A stretch of DNA of 64,000 bases from assembly GCA_017590115.1 (NCBI GenBank), contig JAGGNK010013558.1:10033752-10097751 (forward strand). The letters are read 5' to 3'. A model generated the notes under the pieces. That model was given only the letters and a program-made list of their open reading frames with translations. It was not told the origin of the DNA and did not search any database. The DNA comes from Montifringilla adamsi (lineage: Eukaryota > Chordata > Aves > Passeriformes > Passeridae). This document shows, in pieces, positions 25,165 to 38,373 of this stretch. Positions within the stretch are counted from its first letter, which is position 1; each line of letters opens with the position of its first letter. The position numbers and the translations under genes were made by a program.

Positions 25165-28100
25165 AAGCAGCAAGCATGGCAGTGACAGCCTCTGGCAGCA
25201 GGAAGCTCAGCAGGGGAATGGAAATTGTGTTCCCCATTTGTGCTGAGCTCTGTGCTTCCATGGTGACACAGCTCCAGCCAGCTCAGGCAGGGGGACACTG
25301 GCTGGCAGGCAGGAGCACAGCCACAGCACCAAAAGGAAAGCAGCAGTTAGGATTTTTTCTAAATTAAATTAAAATTCATCGGAGCATTTCAGTTCCAGGG
25401 AGCAAAATATAAAATATAAAGGAAAAAAGTGATGTGTGTGCCCATGCTACATCAGATTTCTGATCAACCAGCAGAAGAGCCCACAGTATATGATGGGCAG
25501 AGCTAAGTACCACAGTGGAGTGTCATTCACATGGAATGATTTCAAATTTATGTATTAAAATTATTTCATCTGGTTTTTTTTAATCATATTGTTTGCACAG
25601 AAAAAAGTAAATTGTTTTTTCATTATTCTTTACAGTCTTGTCCCATCAAGAATATTTCCTAAGAAATGCATCTTTCTTCTCTAGAAGTTTAATATTAAAT
25701 CTTTTTCTAATTCAGTAATTAGATTTCTAAAAGTGTATAGCTCCTCTAGATGAATGCAACTTAAGCCAGCATCTAATTTTTGGAAAAAAAGTGTTAACTT
25801 TTCTTAAGTTGTACATTAAAAAACCTAAAGAACATAAAATCACTAGTCACTCCAGGAAGACTTGGCTGATGTGATTATAGAAATGGTCAGGAACTACATA
25901 AATTACTTTCTTTACTCACGATGATATACAGCCGCCCTGTAACTTTCAAAAGCTTTTCCAAAAATACATTCCACAGAATTGCCTGAGTCTACTGCTGCTC
26001 TCTCCTTACAAGGTTTAAACTGTGAAGAATAATCTGCATATCCAGATGTTTTCTCTTTTGCCTAGATCTTTATGCTTTACTGTATAACCACTGCCAAGAA
26101 AGAAAGGGATCCATACTTGCTGTGGTTTGTAGTGCTGAAAACGGTAACCACGAGTTGGTCAGTTGTTTTTTTCATTTTGCAAAGATTGAAGACTTGTGCT
26201 TTCTCTAACCCTCCTCATGCTCTTAGTAGCTGGTTTACCTGTTAGTCTTCTAAAGCAGGTAACACAGCAGATTTACTAAACAATTAAGAGGAAGAAAATA
26301 GGATGTGAGCTCCTGAGTAAGTTAGGTACTGTTGAAAATCTCTCAGTCCTTAGTGTTGCACATAACTTACTTTCATTTTCTTATTCTCCATCATTGGTGC
26401 TATAAATCCTGGTAATTTTTGTGTTCCCAGCCATGCCTCTTACATGACAGACAGATGAATCCTCTCTGACCACTTTAAAAAGATACAGATCGTACCTTGC
26501 ATCCAGCTCATTACGGTAGCCAGCACAATTCTGCATTTTATCAAGACTCTTACCATTTCCACTGATTTTCTTAAAGCTGCAGAGCCTGCAATCATGGCAT
26601 AATTTGAAATTTCAACAAAGCCAGAAACAGTTAAAGATGCTATTCAATGCAAACTAAATTACAAAGCAGAATAAGCACAATCCTCCCCATTTATATATTT
26701 AAATATTACCATGTTAACTCCATGCTTTCTGAAAAGCGACTTTATAATTTTAAGTATTTCAAATTAACAATATTGCTCTGGGGTTTTTTTACGTCTTAAA
26801 AGCACAGTTGTTTTTAAAATGGACTACTACCATGTCTTGCCTACTGTTTTCATATACCAAACTATGAGATTTCCATTTTTACTCCCTCCTTTTATTCTTC
26901 TTCTTTCCTTTGCTGCACTGTTCATATTTTTACTCATTTACACCCCCATAAGCTAATTCTCTTAGTGTCCAGTGAAGGCTGGAACAAGATCCATAAACAT
27001 GTGCAGAAGCAAAGGCCAGAACCTGGGGCTGGGAGCTGAGTGCCCCAGTCCTGGACTCCAGACACATGATCCTGCTCCCTGCCTTCCCTGGCCCCGCGCT
27101 GCAGCACAGCCCAGCAGCACGCGGGGCCTTCCCACACATGAAATCCACACCTCCCACGGCGTGGGTCAGCTCCCCATCCACAAGATTGTCTGCTCAGACT
27201 CCTCTCCAAAAACATCCCAGTGCACAAGAGGAGTGTCTGGCCAGGAATCCCACTTTACCAGAGGGGTCCAGCTTAGTACTGAACTGATTAAAACTTTAAT
27301 GAGGCTGTTTCAGACCTGTTCCAAAAACAACTTCCTTGTGTTTGACCTAGGAACCTCCCAGGCACCACATCTTCTGCAGACACAGAATTAGGTACTCCTT
27401 CCTGGATCCATGTAGTACCAGGTACCTGGTTTTCAGATGGTGCATCAGTGCCCATTAGTTCCTCAGCAGCCCCAGGTGGCTGCTGCCACCACATTTGACA
27501 CTGTTAAGCCACAGTATTTTGAAACACAGTGACTTCAGCTCTGCAACAGGCATATTTTCTGTCTACTTTATGCTTTATTTCAACTAAGTATTCGAAAATG
27601 ACTCAGTAAAAATGAGGCATGAGCATGACCACAGAGAATTATGAAATCAATAAAAGGTTCAGAACAATTCTGAAGGGATTTCGGTTGCCTACCAAAATAA
27701 AAGCCAGACACCATCTGAAATACAAAGTTCTGTCTGAGGTAACAGACAAAATGAGTACAGACAGTTCATTTAACAGAGTCTGAAAAGTGGATTGGGCCTT
27801 ATAAAGTCAATGGGAATATCCTTATTGATTGCAACTGATACTGAATTGGATCCTGCTCATTTTAGGAGGTTGCTCCATGGACTAGAAACTACCAAAATTG
27901 CATCAGAGAGTGAGTGGCTTACAGGAATAACAATAAGTAAAATAAAACATCAACAGGAAATGCAGAATGAACATAAAATCGAGTCAATATGAAGGGTGGC
28001 ACCACACAGACACACTGAAGAAAGTGTTTCTGTTCAAGAAGAGATGTGTGTTTAGAATCAAACACATATGCAAGTACTTGCTTGAAATATGACCTAAACC

Positions 28101-29340
28101 TCTACTAACCCAGCAGTACACCAGATTCATTTAACATAAAATGCACACGTGAAGAATTACAACAGCCCACTCCAAATGAGCTGTCATTTTCCAATGCTAT
28201 TCACATGATGTTGTCTCTCCCTCTAACATATTCTAGGGCTGGTGAATGTCTCTGTGCATGGCTAGTGGAAACACATCAAAAGTATTTGTTTCTAAGTCAG
28301 ATTAGATCTCCCACAAGAATAATATTTCAGATGAGTTTTCTAAATCTGACTCGTTCTGTTCTCACTAGGTTAGAAAAGCCCCAGAGTAACTTATTACATG
28401 GTCTTTTCCTACTTTTTCCAAGTAGAGATCAGGAACACAGGTAAACAAACTATTGAAAACAATTCTAAATTCTAATGAGATGGCATCTGAGTCTTGCTGT
28501 GTAACAGCATGGGATTTGCTCTAGGACATTTCTAGCAGGCCAGTATCTTGAGGCTGGGAATGGTTTATATTTTGCATGTCATTTATTTGTCATTGTTCTT
28601 TCTGTTCACACTCCTTATTAAAAGCATTTTTTTCTTTTGGGACTACATTCATACTTTACCTCTACTGTCAGTCTTAAGTTCATGAGGTTCCTCTAAAGAG
28701 AGATACCCAACTATGTCCATTCAGTATAAACAGAAGTTATGTGAGTTTATTTATACAGAGTGCAGTGACTCTATGACTTTTTGAGAGTCTCTGAACTCTC
28801 CTTTTCTTGACTGGCACGCTCAGCAGTCCTGCAGAAGCCTGTGAATCTTCAGCATGGTTTAGATCTGTCCTGGAAGAATAGAGCTATTTGTCTTTGCCAC
28901 ATTAGAAAATGGCTTGCATGCCTACATCCTGTGCAATTAGTTTATGAACCCTCTTTTGTTATTTTTGTCATGTATTTCTGTTTTCACTTCTGATGTCTTA
29001 TGAATCTTGCTAACACAATTCCTTTCTTCTCCTGCTTTCTTCATCTCAGCTGTGCTGTGATCCTAAAAACAGCTGATACTGAAGCTTTAGAAAACAGGGG
29101 GACTTTTGGAATGGACAGAAATTACTATATTGCAGTTTAAGGCATCAGCACTTTTCTTTGGTCCAAAAGGGTAACTGCAAATTCCTGTAGTGTTACATAC
29201 AAGCAAGTGAACATCAGAAAAGCTTGATGACGTGGGAATACTCAAAACACATCTGAGTTTTCTATAAAAATTTTATATATGACAGAGTATCTCTTTTTGG
29301 TTTATTTTACATTATTTTTTCCCCTGTTATTTTCTTTTAG

Positions 29341-29548
29341 GCAATTTGGGGCCATTGGGTCACGTCTGACTGGAGCTGGATGGGGTGGCTGCACTGTGTC
29401 AATGGTGCCTACTGACAAGCTGAACGCTTTCCTAAAAAATGTAAAAAAAGCTTATTACCAAACGGATGGCCAAAGGTTAGCAGTGGATAATAACAGTCTG
29501 TTTGCTACCAAACCTGGAAGAGGAGCTTTGGTTTTTGTTGAGGCCTAA
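29341..29548 (+). CDS. GALK2: GALK2 last coding exon (residues ~390-458, stop)
   Basis: The first base completes the split Leu codon; then 68 codons and TAA (29546-29548) follow. The peptide begins [23 protein letters not shown], which contains the C-terminal GHMP motif (LTGAGWGGC), the glycine loop that helps shape the sugar and nucleotide site. It ends [14 protein letters not shown]. The acceptor is ttcttttag at 29332-29340. Adding the five exons gives 290 codons, exactly the number expected from residue 169 to the end of the 458-residue human protein. No frameshift or premature stop is present, so the gene looks intact. The 3' UTR follows directly. Confidence 0.97.
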
Positions 29549-29686
29549 AGAACATAAAAATTTTAAAGAAACTATGCAGGGCATGTAGAACTGGCAGTAC
29601 TTCCCGTGCCACAGTACATGAATGCTTTTTTTGGTTTGTATTGTAATGAGCAGTTGCTATTATCAAAATGTATTTCTGAAGAAGCA

Positions 29687-29692
29687 ATTAAA
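29687..29692 (+). terminator. Candidate proximal poly(A) signal ATTAAA
   Basis: The common variant hexamer ATTAAA lies 139 bases after the GALK2 stop. It is followed by 'tttgattataaaagtctttttt', which gives a U-rich downstream region. It could produce a shorter 3' UTR. Confidence 0.4.
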
Positions 29693-29797
29693 AGAAAGCA
29701 CTTTGATTATAAAAGTCTTTTTTCCCCCATATTAAATATATCTTTCAGTATAAATACTGATTTACTAAAACCTACTGACAGGGAAAACTGCAATTGA

Positions 29798-29803
29798 AAT
29801 AAA
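29798..29803 (+). terminator. Candidate main GALK2 poly(A) signal AATAAA
   Basis: A canonical AATAAA sits 250 bases after the stop codon, with GU/U-rich sequence 15-35 bases downstream. It is the best candidate for the end of the GALK2 transcript. Confidence 0.65.
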
Positions 29804-29820
29804 GATGATGATTTGTTACA

Positions 29821-32260
29821 GTGTCTCTCTCTTCCCTTTACTGTATTAAAAGAAAGATAAGGTGTGCAATGAGCTGCCTCAGCAGAGGGAGGGCACCTTG
29901 CAGTGTTTGCAGGGCTGTTCAGTGCTTTTCCTCTTCGGGTCCTGGACATTGTTTTGTTTGGAGTGTTCTGTGAAAAAGGAAGATTAAACTGAAGCATTCA
30001 AAAACTTGCTAGACATTTGAAGTTTTCTATTCTCCACAAGTGGGTTAATTACTGTTGTAATTAATTATAATATCGGAGGAGCACCTGCAGGCCAAGTAAA
30101 GCATTAGGAATACATTATGTTAAGTAGGACAACTTTTCTCCTAGTGATATTTCTTAGGTATCTTTGTGGAGGTATGAAAGTTTCAACAAAAATGAATGCT
30201 GTTCATGAGCTGTATGATGTGACAACTTAAGTGAATGAGCAAATAATGAAGTAAATGGATTTTGAGTTATCCAAACACCATACTCTCATACTTGAGTCCC
30301 AGCTGTGCATCTACATCACAGAACATTTTCATTTTATGCAAAACTATTATAAAGGACTAAATATGATCTGCTGACCATGTAAAAGAACAATTAAAATGTA
30401 GAAGAAATAATTAATGAGAGAATTTACTGAGTTGTACTAAGCAAAAGTAAGTTCTAAGTAGGACCAAGGGAAAATGTCACTGACATTACTGACAAATTCT
30501 GACCTTGCTACCATGTCTGCTCCTGCCATCTCCTTTAACTGCTCTGGCAGTACAGACCTACAGTTCATAACCTGCCTCCTCAGCAGGAGAAATAGTTGTG
30601 ATTGCAGAAAGGGGACTGTACATCAGGATGTCCTAACCCTGCTCCCAAAGGGAAAGTCAGGCTCCTGTGGCCTCTCTCTTGCACAAACTTCCACTTCTCT
30701 GCTCTCTCCAAAGAAAACCAAAGAGAAGATTTGGTTGTGTCACAGCCCTTGCAGCCATAAAAGACACAGCAAGAGCTGGCCCTGAGCACGTTTTTGTGAT
30801 GCTAAGCACAAGTTAATGTCCAGAAGTCTGCATCAAATTAGAGATCTCTCAGATTTTCTGTACATTACTCCTGCTAAACCAGGCCAAACCCAAATTCTCA
30901 GAAGCTCCTAATTCTGTGAGAAGACTCTGCCAAACCTGAGCACAGCAGATGAACAACAGCCAATGCAAACTACCAGATCTTTTCAGGAACCTCAGAGGGG
31001 AATGTCATAGCAGTAATATCAGTAGAGAAGATCTCTTACTTCTGACAACCAGGAAAAGTGGAACAGAGTGCTTGGGTCAAGTAAATCAAACACTCAAGAG
31101 GAAAATGATGGGCTCTAGGCACAAGGGGGAGATGAAAAGACAGTTTGGAGGGAGGACAGTTACAAGGATGCATGTGAGAAGAGGAAAGCAAGGGCGAGGG
31201 GAAAGAGTTCTGAACAATTTGCAGAATTACAGAATGGGCTAATCTTACAACATTCCCTATTGCCATCTTTGAAACTTAATATCTTGTAACCCATTTCTAA
31301 TGTAGTAGATATACTGTGCATTCAAATAAACCTGTAATTATAGGACCCCAAAAAGTAAAAAAATCAGGTAAGTATCTTCAATAATGTGTAAGATAACCAC
31401 AGATATTTTTAAGAAAATATTTCTATTGCTTTGTTACCAACTTCCTAATGAAATACAATCCGGAGCTTACTCCAGTGGATTCCAATTTATTAGCCTGTCA
31501 TAAAAATGGAGTAGAATACAGTAAATACTAGGCCTTTCATTAAGATATTTGCATAGAACTTTAGTTCAGCTGGATTAATGGAAACAGTAATCAGCATATG
31601 AGCAGAATAAAAATATATTATGGGGTTTTTTCCTTCTTCTTTTTTAAGTCGAGCATGACACACAAGGTCACAGAATCTTCCCCACAACACGCAGGCTGCA
31701 GTAAATTTAAAAAAATCTTCTGACAATGAATCTTATAAATTATATTCTCATAAACAAAGAAAAGGAAACCAAATATAAAAGAAAACAGCACAAAAGAATA
31801 AAACCAAAAGTTCTAAACTTCTGATTAATCTCTTTCCCAGTAAAATTTAGACCTAACTTCCATGGAAAAACCTACAGAATTCAAACTATTTACATAAAAA
31901 GGGCACTCAGGCATTTTTATTTTCTGACTATATATAGGAAGTAAATATTTCTTTTTAAACAGACAAAAAAATATGTTTTGGGGGTTTTTTTGCTTGTTTT
32001 TTAAACCTTTAAAGACATGTTTCTACATAATAGTAAAACTCCCCAATGATCAGATCATGAGAATGATAAGGGGCAAAGACATTAGAAATATCTCTAACAA
32101 TAAAGGAAGGAAATTTTGATGAAAATGTCTAAGTCTAGAGCAGAAGCCCACGAGCATATTGCCTAAGCAAGACTTTCCAGGTCTGTATTTTTAGTAGCTT
32201 TTCCTGACTACCTTTTAAAAATCTCTTCTATAGCTAGAGTAACGCTGATTGGTAAATCAG
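29821..32260. other. Intergenic, nothing recognised
   Basis: This stretch contains no exon with convincing splice signals and no identified repeat. In mammals the 3' end of the minus-strand gene FAM227B lies close to the end of GALK2. Open frames here on the minus strand (29707-29997, 31036-31266, 31490-31726) show no resemblance I can defend. Confidence 0.5.
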
Positions 32261-32795
32261 ATCACAGAATTGTTTAGGTTGGAAAAGACCTCTAAGACCA
32301 TCAAGTCCAACCACTGAGCCAGCACTGAGAAGTGCACCACAAACCCTGTCCCCAAGTGCCACATCTACACATCTTTTAAATCCCTCCAGGGATCACCACC
32401 ACTGCCCTGGGCAGGCTGTTCCAGTGCTTGACAATCCTTGCCATGAGGAACTTTTTCTGAATATCCAATCTAAACCCCCTCTGGTGAAACTGCTGATCAA
32501 TGATGGAATGGCTCAGTGAGCACTTCCGCCAGGTCTCTTGGTTCTCTTGAGTGGATCCATCCGGCCCCAGACACTTGTGAGTGTTGAAGTCAAGTGGCAG
32601 TGAAATCACTGACAATCTCCCCTTGGATTACAGGTGTTTCATTCTGATCCCTGGCCCTCTCCTCCAGCTCAGGGGGTTTGGTACCCAGAGAACAACTGCT
32701 CTTACTATTAATGCCTTCTCTGCCTCAGTCTTTAAGTGCCTCTGACATTTCCTCATCCTTTGTCTCTATGTCCCTGCACCCAATAAAGGTTAGCA
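32261..32795 (-). mobile_element. CR1 LINE fragments, internally deleted or composite
   Basis: On the minus strand the part at 32261-32485 is a CR1 3' end. It encodes RGFRLDIQKKFLMARIVKHWNSLPRAVV, and the terminal repeat relic 'atcacagaattg' lies at the left edge. From about 32520 to 32795 the text changes to sequence found in the 5' portion of full CR1 elements (on the plus strand 'gatccatccggccccagaca', 'aatctccccttggatta', 'aacaactgctcttactatta', 'cctgcacccaataaagg'). About 4 kb of CR1 that should separate the two parts is missing. It is either an internally deleted copy or two adjacent insertions. Confidence 0.8.
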
Positions 32796-35700
32796 CAAGC
32801 TATGATTATCCAGGGAGTGTAATTTTATCTTAAGGCCTGACTGTAATTCATTCAATCAGGAGTTTAATCTTAGCGTGCAGTAAATGGGCTCTAAACATTT
32901 CCAAAAAGGATCTGGAATGGAGACACTGTTAGACATCCGGGTGCAGCATCATTGCCTGGTGCCATATTAATACCCTGTATTAGGGTAATCCCACTGACAT
33001 GTATGTCTTCATCACTGCATTTGCTGACTGTGTCTCTTACACAGGAACACGCTCATCCTCTGAAATAGCACGAGAGCAATTTTACCATTCACTCGATGGG
33101 AGGGGATCACAACAGTGCATTTGATGTTTGCTGTCTTGGACACAGCACACACACAGACATATGGCAACCTAATATATAATAATTACTTACATAACATTTT
33201 CGGGAATATTGGTTTCTAGTTAATATGATCTGAATGCCAACTTTTATTTTAGCAACTGCTGAGTACTTATTTAGTATAATCCTTCTGAAATTCCTCTCCG
33301 AGTCCATGTGTCTCTTTAATAACATCTTGATATGTTGGAGCAACTGCTTCACTACAGCTTCAGTCAAATGAAAGATTTGTATTTTCAGCTAACTACGAAG
33401 CTTATTTGTGTGCTAAATCCCAACTAGATCTAGTTAAAGATACACAACATTCACAAGAGTATCCTGTTCTAAAAAAAGATACCTTGCAAATTATAGCTGT
33501 TCTGGGCAGGACTGACATAGTGCTCCCTGATTCTTGTCATTATAAGGTTCATCAACATAAAAAGACCTCTCTAAAAGAACTTATACTAGAAAGTACCAGT
33601 AGCATGAAAACTGGACTGGTAAGACAGTGTCATGAAACCTGTGCTGTGAATCATGCAGCACATTGAATTGAGATTGAAGGCTAGGTATTGATAAGAGACT
33701 AGTTTACAATGCAGAAAGGACTACAGTGGGGAATGTAAAACTAACTGCAAATTGCTCGCTGTGATACAGCCCTGTTTGACAGATTTTCCCAGTGCACAGA
33801 GAACTGGCAGAGGAAGCACTGCCAAGCAATGCTGCCGACACATCTGTCCTCTCTCAGCTCTGCAGTTCAGCCAGTTCTTTCATCAAATGCTCTTCTGAGA
33901 TTCAATATCTCATAAAATAGAGACAAGAGATTAATTCTGGTACTGATCTTATCTCTCATACTCTGCCCTGTGTTTTTGGACTTGTGTCACAAGTAATTGA
34001 GATTCTCTTAGACACGACAGACCACAGCCTCCCGTGACAGCTCTGGGTTCACAGAGACAGCTGTCACTGTGCCCAGGGCGGGCAGTGCCCAGCCAGTGCC
34101 CCGGACTGCAGTGCTGCCCTGCCTTGCACGGCTGGAGCTGCTACACTGCAGCCACTGCTCCTTCAGCACGTGTTTTTCCTCTGGTCACCTACGACTGTTT
34201 GACCAGTGAAACCTGTGGGTGAATGTTTCCTGAGGCCTCTGCAGGTTTGGTCACTGATTTCAGCATAAGGTGGATTTACCCATCCCATACTCCCTGCAAA
34301 CAGTTCAAGCAATACAATAACAGTGAGAGTTTGCACATAGAGCTAACGTGCCCAAATCTCACGAGTAATTTAAGGCACTCAGACCAAATTCATCATAGGC
34401 GTCAGACCTAACAATGGAAAAACTGTAGACAAGTAAAAAATGTTTAAGCTTCAGATGAGAAGACATTAAGGAGCTTTCAGAATTAATTGATCACTAAAAT
34501 GCTTGAGATTGATTTCCAATAGCAATGCTTCCTCTACAAGCAACAAACTGAGGAAGATTCATACAAAAGCACTGGCTATACTTATTGGATTTTAAGTCTA
34601 ATACATTTTGAGAACTGCTATCATCTTCTAAACATTTTTTTTTGTTGGCCAAAATTACACATTAATATTAAAAGAAAAAAATTCTCTTCCCACTGAAGCA
34701 CAACTTTCTGCACTTGGCACATGAGAATCAAATAAATCAGTAAAGATTAGATGTACTTCAGACTGAAACACAACTAGTGCCCAAGCAGCTGTCTTCTTTC
34801 CAGCCAAGCTGTGTGTGATTTGAGGTGGGAATAAAAATATCAGTCAATGATCAAGCCAGATGTGTGGGGTTCTTTTTTTAAAACACAAATTAACTTTTCA
34901 AGGGATACTGAAGCAGGTTTGTATGAAGCTCTTACACCAATTCCTCAGGAATATTATTAAATACCTTATTTTTTTGCCAAATTCCATGTGGTGGAAGGTT
35001 TTATTCATGCTGTTCTACATTTTCTGGTTTCTTATCTGTCCCTCATGTGACAAATACATGCTTTTTGGTTTTTTTTTTGGCTGAGCTGTTTTGACATTGA
35101 GCAGGATTTTTTAATTGTGTTCTACTGATCAATTATCAACAGAATTAAATTGTTTTGATTAAATGGTGAGGCACTTTCTACTGACTTTCTCCCTGGGAAC
35201 ATTATTTCCTCTCTTTTTCCTTTTCAGCCTTCTATCTAGAAAAGAATTCAGACAAGACCCTGTATATGAGGGGAAAAAATTTAAAAATCAGAGCACCACT
35301 TTTAAACATCTATAGCAGCTCCAAGAGTAAGAAGTTTTTTATGAAGGGCTGAACCTAATTTTATTTAGGAACATAAAGCTCTAACTTTCATAGCTGAATT
35401 AAAAAGTCTAACTGAAACCAGAAGCTAAAACCAGAACCAAAAACATCTAGCAAGTTTACAGAACTTCTGTCAGATTAAGTTAAAGCTCCACAGCTGAATC
35501 ATAAACTTAGTCAGAGCCAAATAGTATCTGTGAATGAAAAAATTTGGGAACAAAGGGTTAAAGGTCAAGGAAAAAGTACCTATTGGGCTTTTTTCCAAGT
35601 TGGTTATGGTCAGGCCTTGGCTCTACAAATATATCCTGTCAAATTCCTCTGCAATCTTTCCACAGCCAATCTAACTATGTCAGCAGCAAAATAGATGAGG

Positions 35701-37970
35701 AGCTCTGAATAGCCTTGATTTTAAAAATTATTTTGTTTTTTTTCATTTATTTTCAGAAGGCCATTTGAGAGTGAGTGAAGGCCTGGGTAGCTTTTGTTTC
35801 TGAAGATCTATAACCCGATGATGGCCAGCGGGGAGAGAGGGGTCACTGGCTGCAAATGATTTTCAATACTTCCTCTAGAGGGAATAGGATGGTTTCTGGG
35901 AGCTGCTTCAGGAGCTGGACCTACAGGCCTCTTGCTATTGTTACTGAAAACCTTCAAAATTTATTGTGCTGCCTAAAAGTCATAAAATGTTTAACTTTCT
36001 TGATTATATGATTGCAGTGGTATGCCTTCCTAAGCTGATTTTTCCTAAAACAAATTAAATGGTTAAATAAATAAAAATTTTTGGGCAGAACAACACTGTC
36101 AAGATTTGTGGGATTTCTTAGTACCACCCTCAGCTATCAGCCCCTGGCCCATGACTGCCCTGGATGCCCTTTCTCCCTGCCTTAGCTGTGTTCATCCAGC
36201 AAGAACAAGCAGCCTGGCTGCTCTGGAAGCGAGGACACAGCCGTGAAATGCACACCAGCCTCCAGAGCTGACAGAGGGGCACACAGGGGCGTGCAGGGCT
36301 CTCCCCATCCCAAGAAAAATGGTAGGGACTTCACAAGCTCCTTCTGGCGAGCCTAAAGGTTTTGGTTAGCAGAGTTTGAATCTCAACTATCTGTTTTAGC
36401 TCCACTAATGAGATTTATTCTATTTCTATGTAGGTGGTCTTTTATTTCTTAAATGCAATTAACATACAGTTGCTGCCTGATGGTTTTATTTATTTTTGAA
36501 AGTGCCGACTACTGGACTTGCTTTCATAGTTCTCGCGTTTCCAGAATTGACTTTTGTGCTCCACAAGCCTATTTTCAGGAAATATTTTGTAAGAGGGATG
36601 ATATTTTGAACTCTACTTTTAAGGCTGCAAAGTCTTCTGCTTTTTTCATTCCTTTGTCTGTTCATTAGGGGCCATCTTTAATTCCTAGATGTGTTTTTTG
36701 GAATCAAGTTCATTTCCTTTGAAACATACCATGACAAAACACGTTAAAAATATTTTCAGACTTTAGGCAAAGCTTTATGTTTATTTTATGAGATTCTATG
36801 CTATATAAGGTTTCAGGCGGGGCACTGAAATTCACATATTTGTCCCTTTCTAGGTTTTCTCTAAACATTTTCTGATGTGTTCATTAGCTGCCTTTTGCTC
36901 ATTACATAAATGCATAAAAAACTATCTGACCTGCTCAGCTTCAGCTGTATGATGAATAGAAGGTTTTAGGCTTTTATTCAAACTGTGAAAAATTTCAACA
37001 TTCCCATTTTTTGAGGATGACCTGGATGAGTGCTATGTAGTGTTTCCAACTCCTGAGCTGTATTACAGTCTTGATTTTTGTGATTCATGAATTTATAATT
37101 AATACTCTCAAAAAAGAAAATGGAACATTTTTGAAAATCAACATCATGCATATTGCAAACTACAATAAACATGTCAGCAAAAGTGGATATACTAACAGTT
37201 TATGGTGGCCAATTTGCTACTTTATTCTTTTTTATAAATGGACAAATTATGACTGCCCATTGTGGTCACATTAAAGGGAGAATGGTGTGGAAATTTCTGT
37301 TCTCAATAAACCCATAAAAAAGTGGATAGAACTTATTTTTAGACAGAATTGTGCTCATAATGTGAATAGTCACCTAAAATCTGCTGAGAAAAACATAATC
37401 AGTTTCACAAGAAGTCTAAAATTTTCTTTTTATCCCATTAGTCAGCCTAATAACAAGTTTTACAATTTGTCCTTGTGAAGTTCATAAAAACAATGACAAA
37501 TATAAAAATGCCACACTGAAAGTTGAGAAAAAAAAAGTTTTCCACTCTTCTATATGATGTTGCGAAATTTGTTGAAGTCAGTGCAGTTAAAGTACCATAA
37601 CACAAACTGACCTCTGAATTCACTGAATAAGGGTTGGCCTGCTGTAACAGAAGCTGCTGAGGTTTTACAAGCAAGCTGAGGCGTCCCTATGCTGAATATG
37701 CTGAAAAGCCGTGGCAAACTGGTTTTCCTTTAATGTGTTGAGTGCAAATTCTTCAATATACAGAAAACTGAAATGCTAAGAATCCCCCGAGAAAAGGTTT
37801 CAGAGAAACTCAAGTAAGTCTTCATTAAATCCTCCAAAAACATTGTAATTAAAGAAGTTCTATGGGAAAGAATTTAATTAATTAGTAAATCTTTGCTTGT
37901 GAAACCTCTTTGTTTTAAGATAAAAAGAACAAAGGGCTCTGAATATCTATACAACACAACAGATATGTCC
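32796..37970. other. Intergenic, nothing secure
   Basis: A 66-codon minus-strand frame at 33191-33388 is bounded by AG and a good donor (gtaagt), but the acceptor has no pyrimidine tract, so it is not called. A GC-richer patch at 36120-36320 and another at 34030-34170 are unassigned. The rest is AT-rich with T- and A-runs. Confidence 0.5.
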
Positions 37971-37974
37971 TTTC

Positions 37975-37980
37975 TTTATT
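37975..37980 (-). terminator. Possible minus-strand poly(A) signal AATAAA
   Basis: The minus strand reads AATAAA here, followed by a GT-rich stretch (tgttgtgttg) about 15-25 bases downstream. It lies 249-254 bases beyond the stop codon of the candidate terminal exon at 38229-38373, a plausible 3' UTR length. The hexamer is frequent by chance in AT-rich DNA, so this counts only together with that exon. Confidence 0.25.
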
Positions 37981-38228
37981 CAGAAGGATATGTGCCAGAT
38001 AGAAATATGTCCAAATTCAGAAAATACTCTAAGCCTCCTCAAGATTTATAGATATTTGGATCCAAAGGGTACAATTCAGGGCCATAATAGAACCAAGTCC
38101 ATATATAAAGCTAGAATCCAGATATGAGAAGAGCTTCATTACAATCTGGGAGGTTTGATTTATGTTTCTCATTCAGCCTTATTCCCCAAAATCTAACAGA
38201 AATAAAGTAACCAAGCTGAAGTGCAGTC

Positions 38229-38373
38229 TCACTTCAGACATTTAAAATCATATGTTAGGTTAAAGGATAACAAGATGAGGAACCAATCAAACCTTTTTTC
38301 TGTATTTTGAAGTTTCTGTCTTTTAGGCAAACCACTTGCTGAGATTGTCTGCATTACTGTGGTCTGTCTCAGT
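38229..38373 (-). CDS. Candidate terminal exon of a minus-strand gene (FAM227B tail?)
   Basis: On the minus strand a strong acceptor (cagttttctcttttctag) precedes an open frame that runs 46 codons, beginning LRQTTVMQTISASGLPKRQK and ending KCLK, to a TGA at 38229-38231. A poly(A) hexamer lies about 250 bases further on. The basic, polar start looks protein-like, but I recognise no domain. The first base would complete a codon begun by the candidate exon at 43139-43179 (CA+A, Gln). By gene order in mammals the minus-strand gene between GALK2 and FGF7 is FAM227B, a protein of unknown function. Homology was not demonstrated, and this may be a chance frame. Confidence 0.25.

Larger units (their letters stand above)
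22501..29340 (+). other. GALK2: GALK2 last intron (6.8 kb)
   Basis: The intron runs from gtaagt to ttcttttag. It contains a reversed CR1 3' end (22869-23145) and a four-copy 31-bp tandem repeat (25047-25164). A GC-richer unassigned patch lies at 26970-27190, where several overlapping frames stay open without resemblance to any known family. Nothing else was recognised. Confidence 0.7.
29549..29820 (+). other. GALK2: GALK2 3' UTR (approximate end)
   Basis: AT-rich sequence runs from the stop codon to the canonical poly(A) signal at 29798, with a T/GT-rich stretch (tttgttacagtgtctctctc) just beyond that could be the downstream element. The exact cleavage site is not visible in sequence. Confidence 0.6.

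Noticed and set aside
26930..27391. Cluster of overlapping open frames on both strands
   Set aside because: The patch is GC-rich, which removes stop codons in all frames. No protein family is recognisable.
33191..33388. 66-codon minus-strand frame between an AG and a strong donor (gtaagt), possible exon
   Set aside because: The acceptor has no pyrimidine tract, the peptide resembles nothing I know, and open frames of this length are expected by chance in AT-rich DNA of this size.
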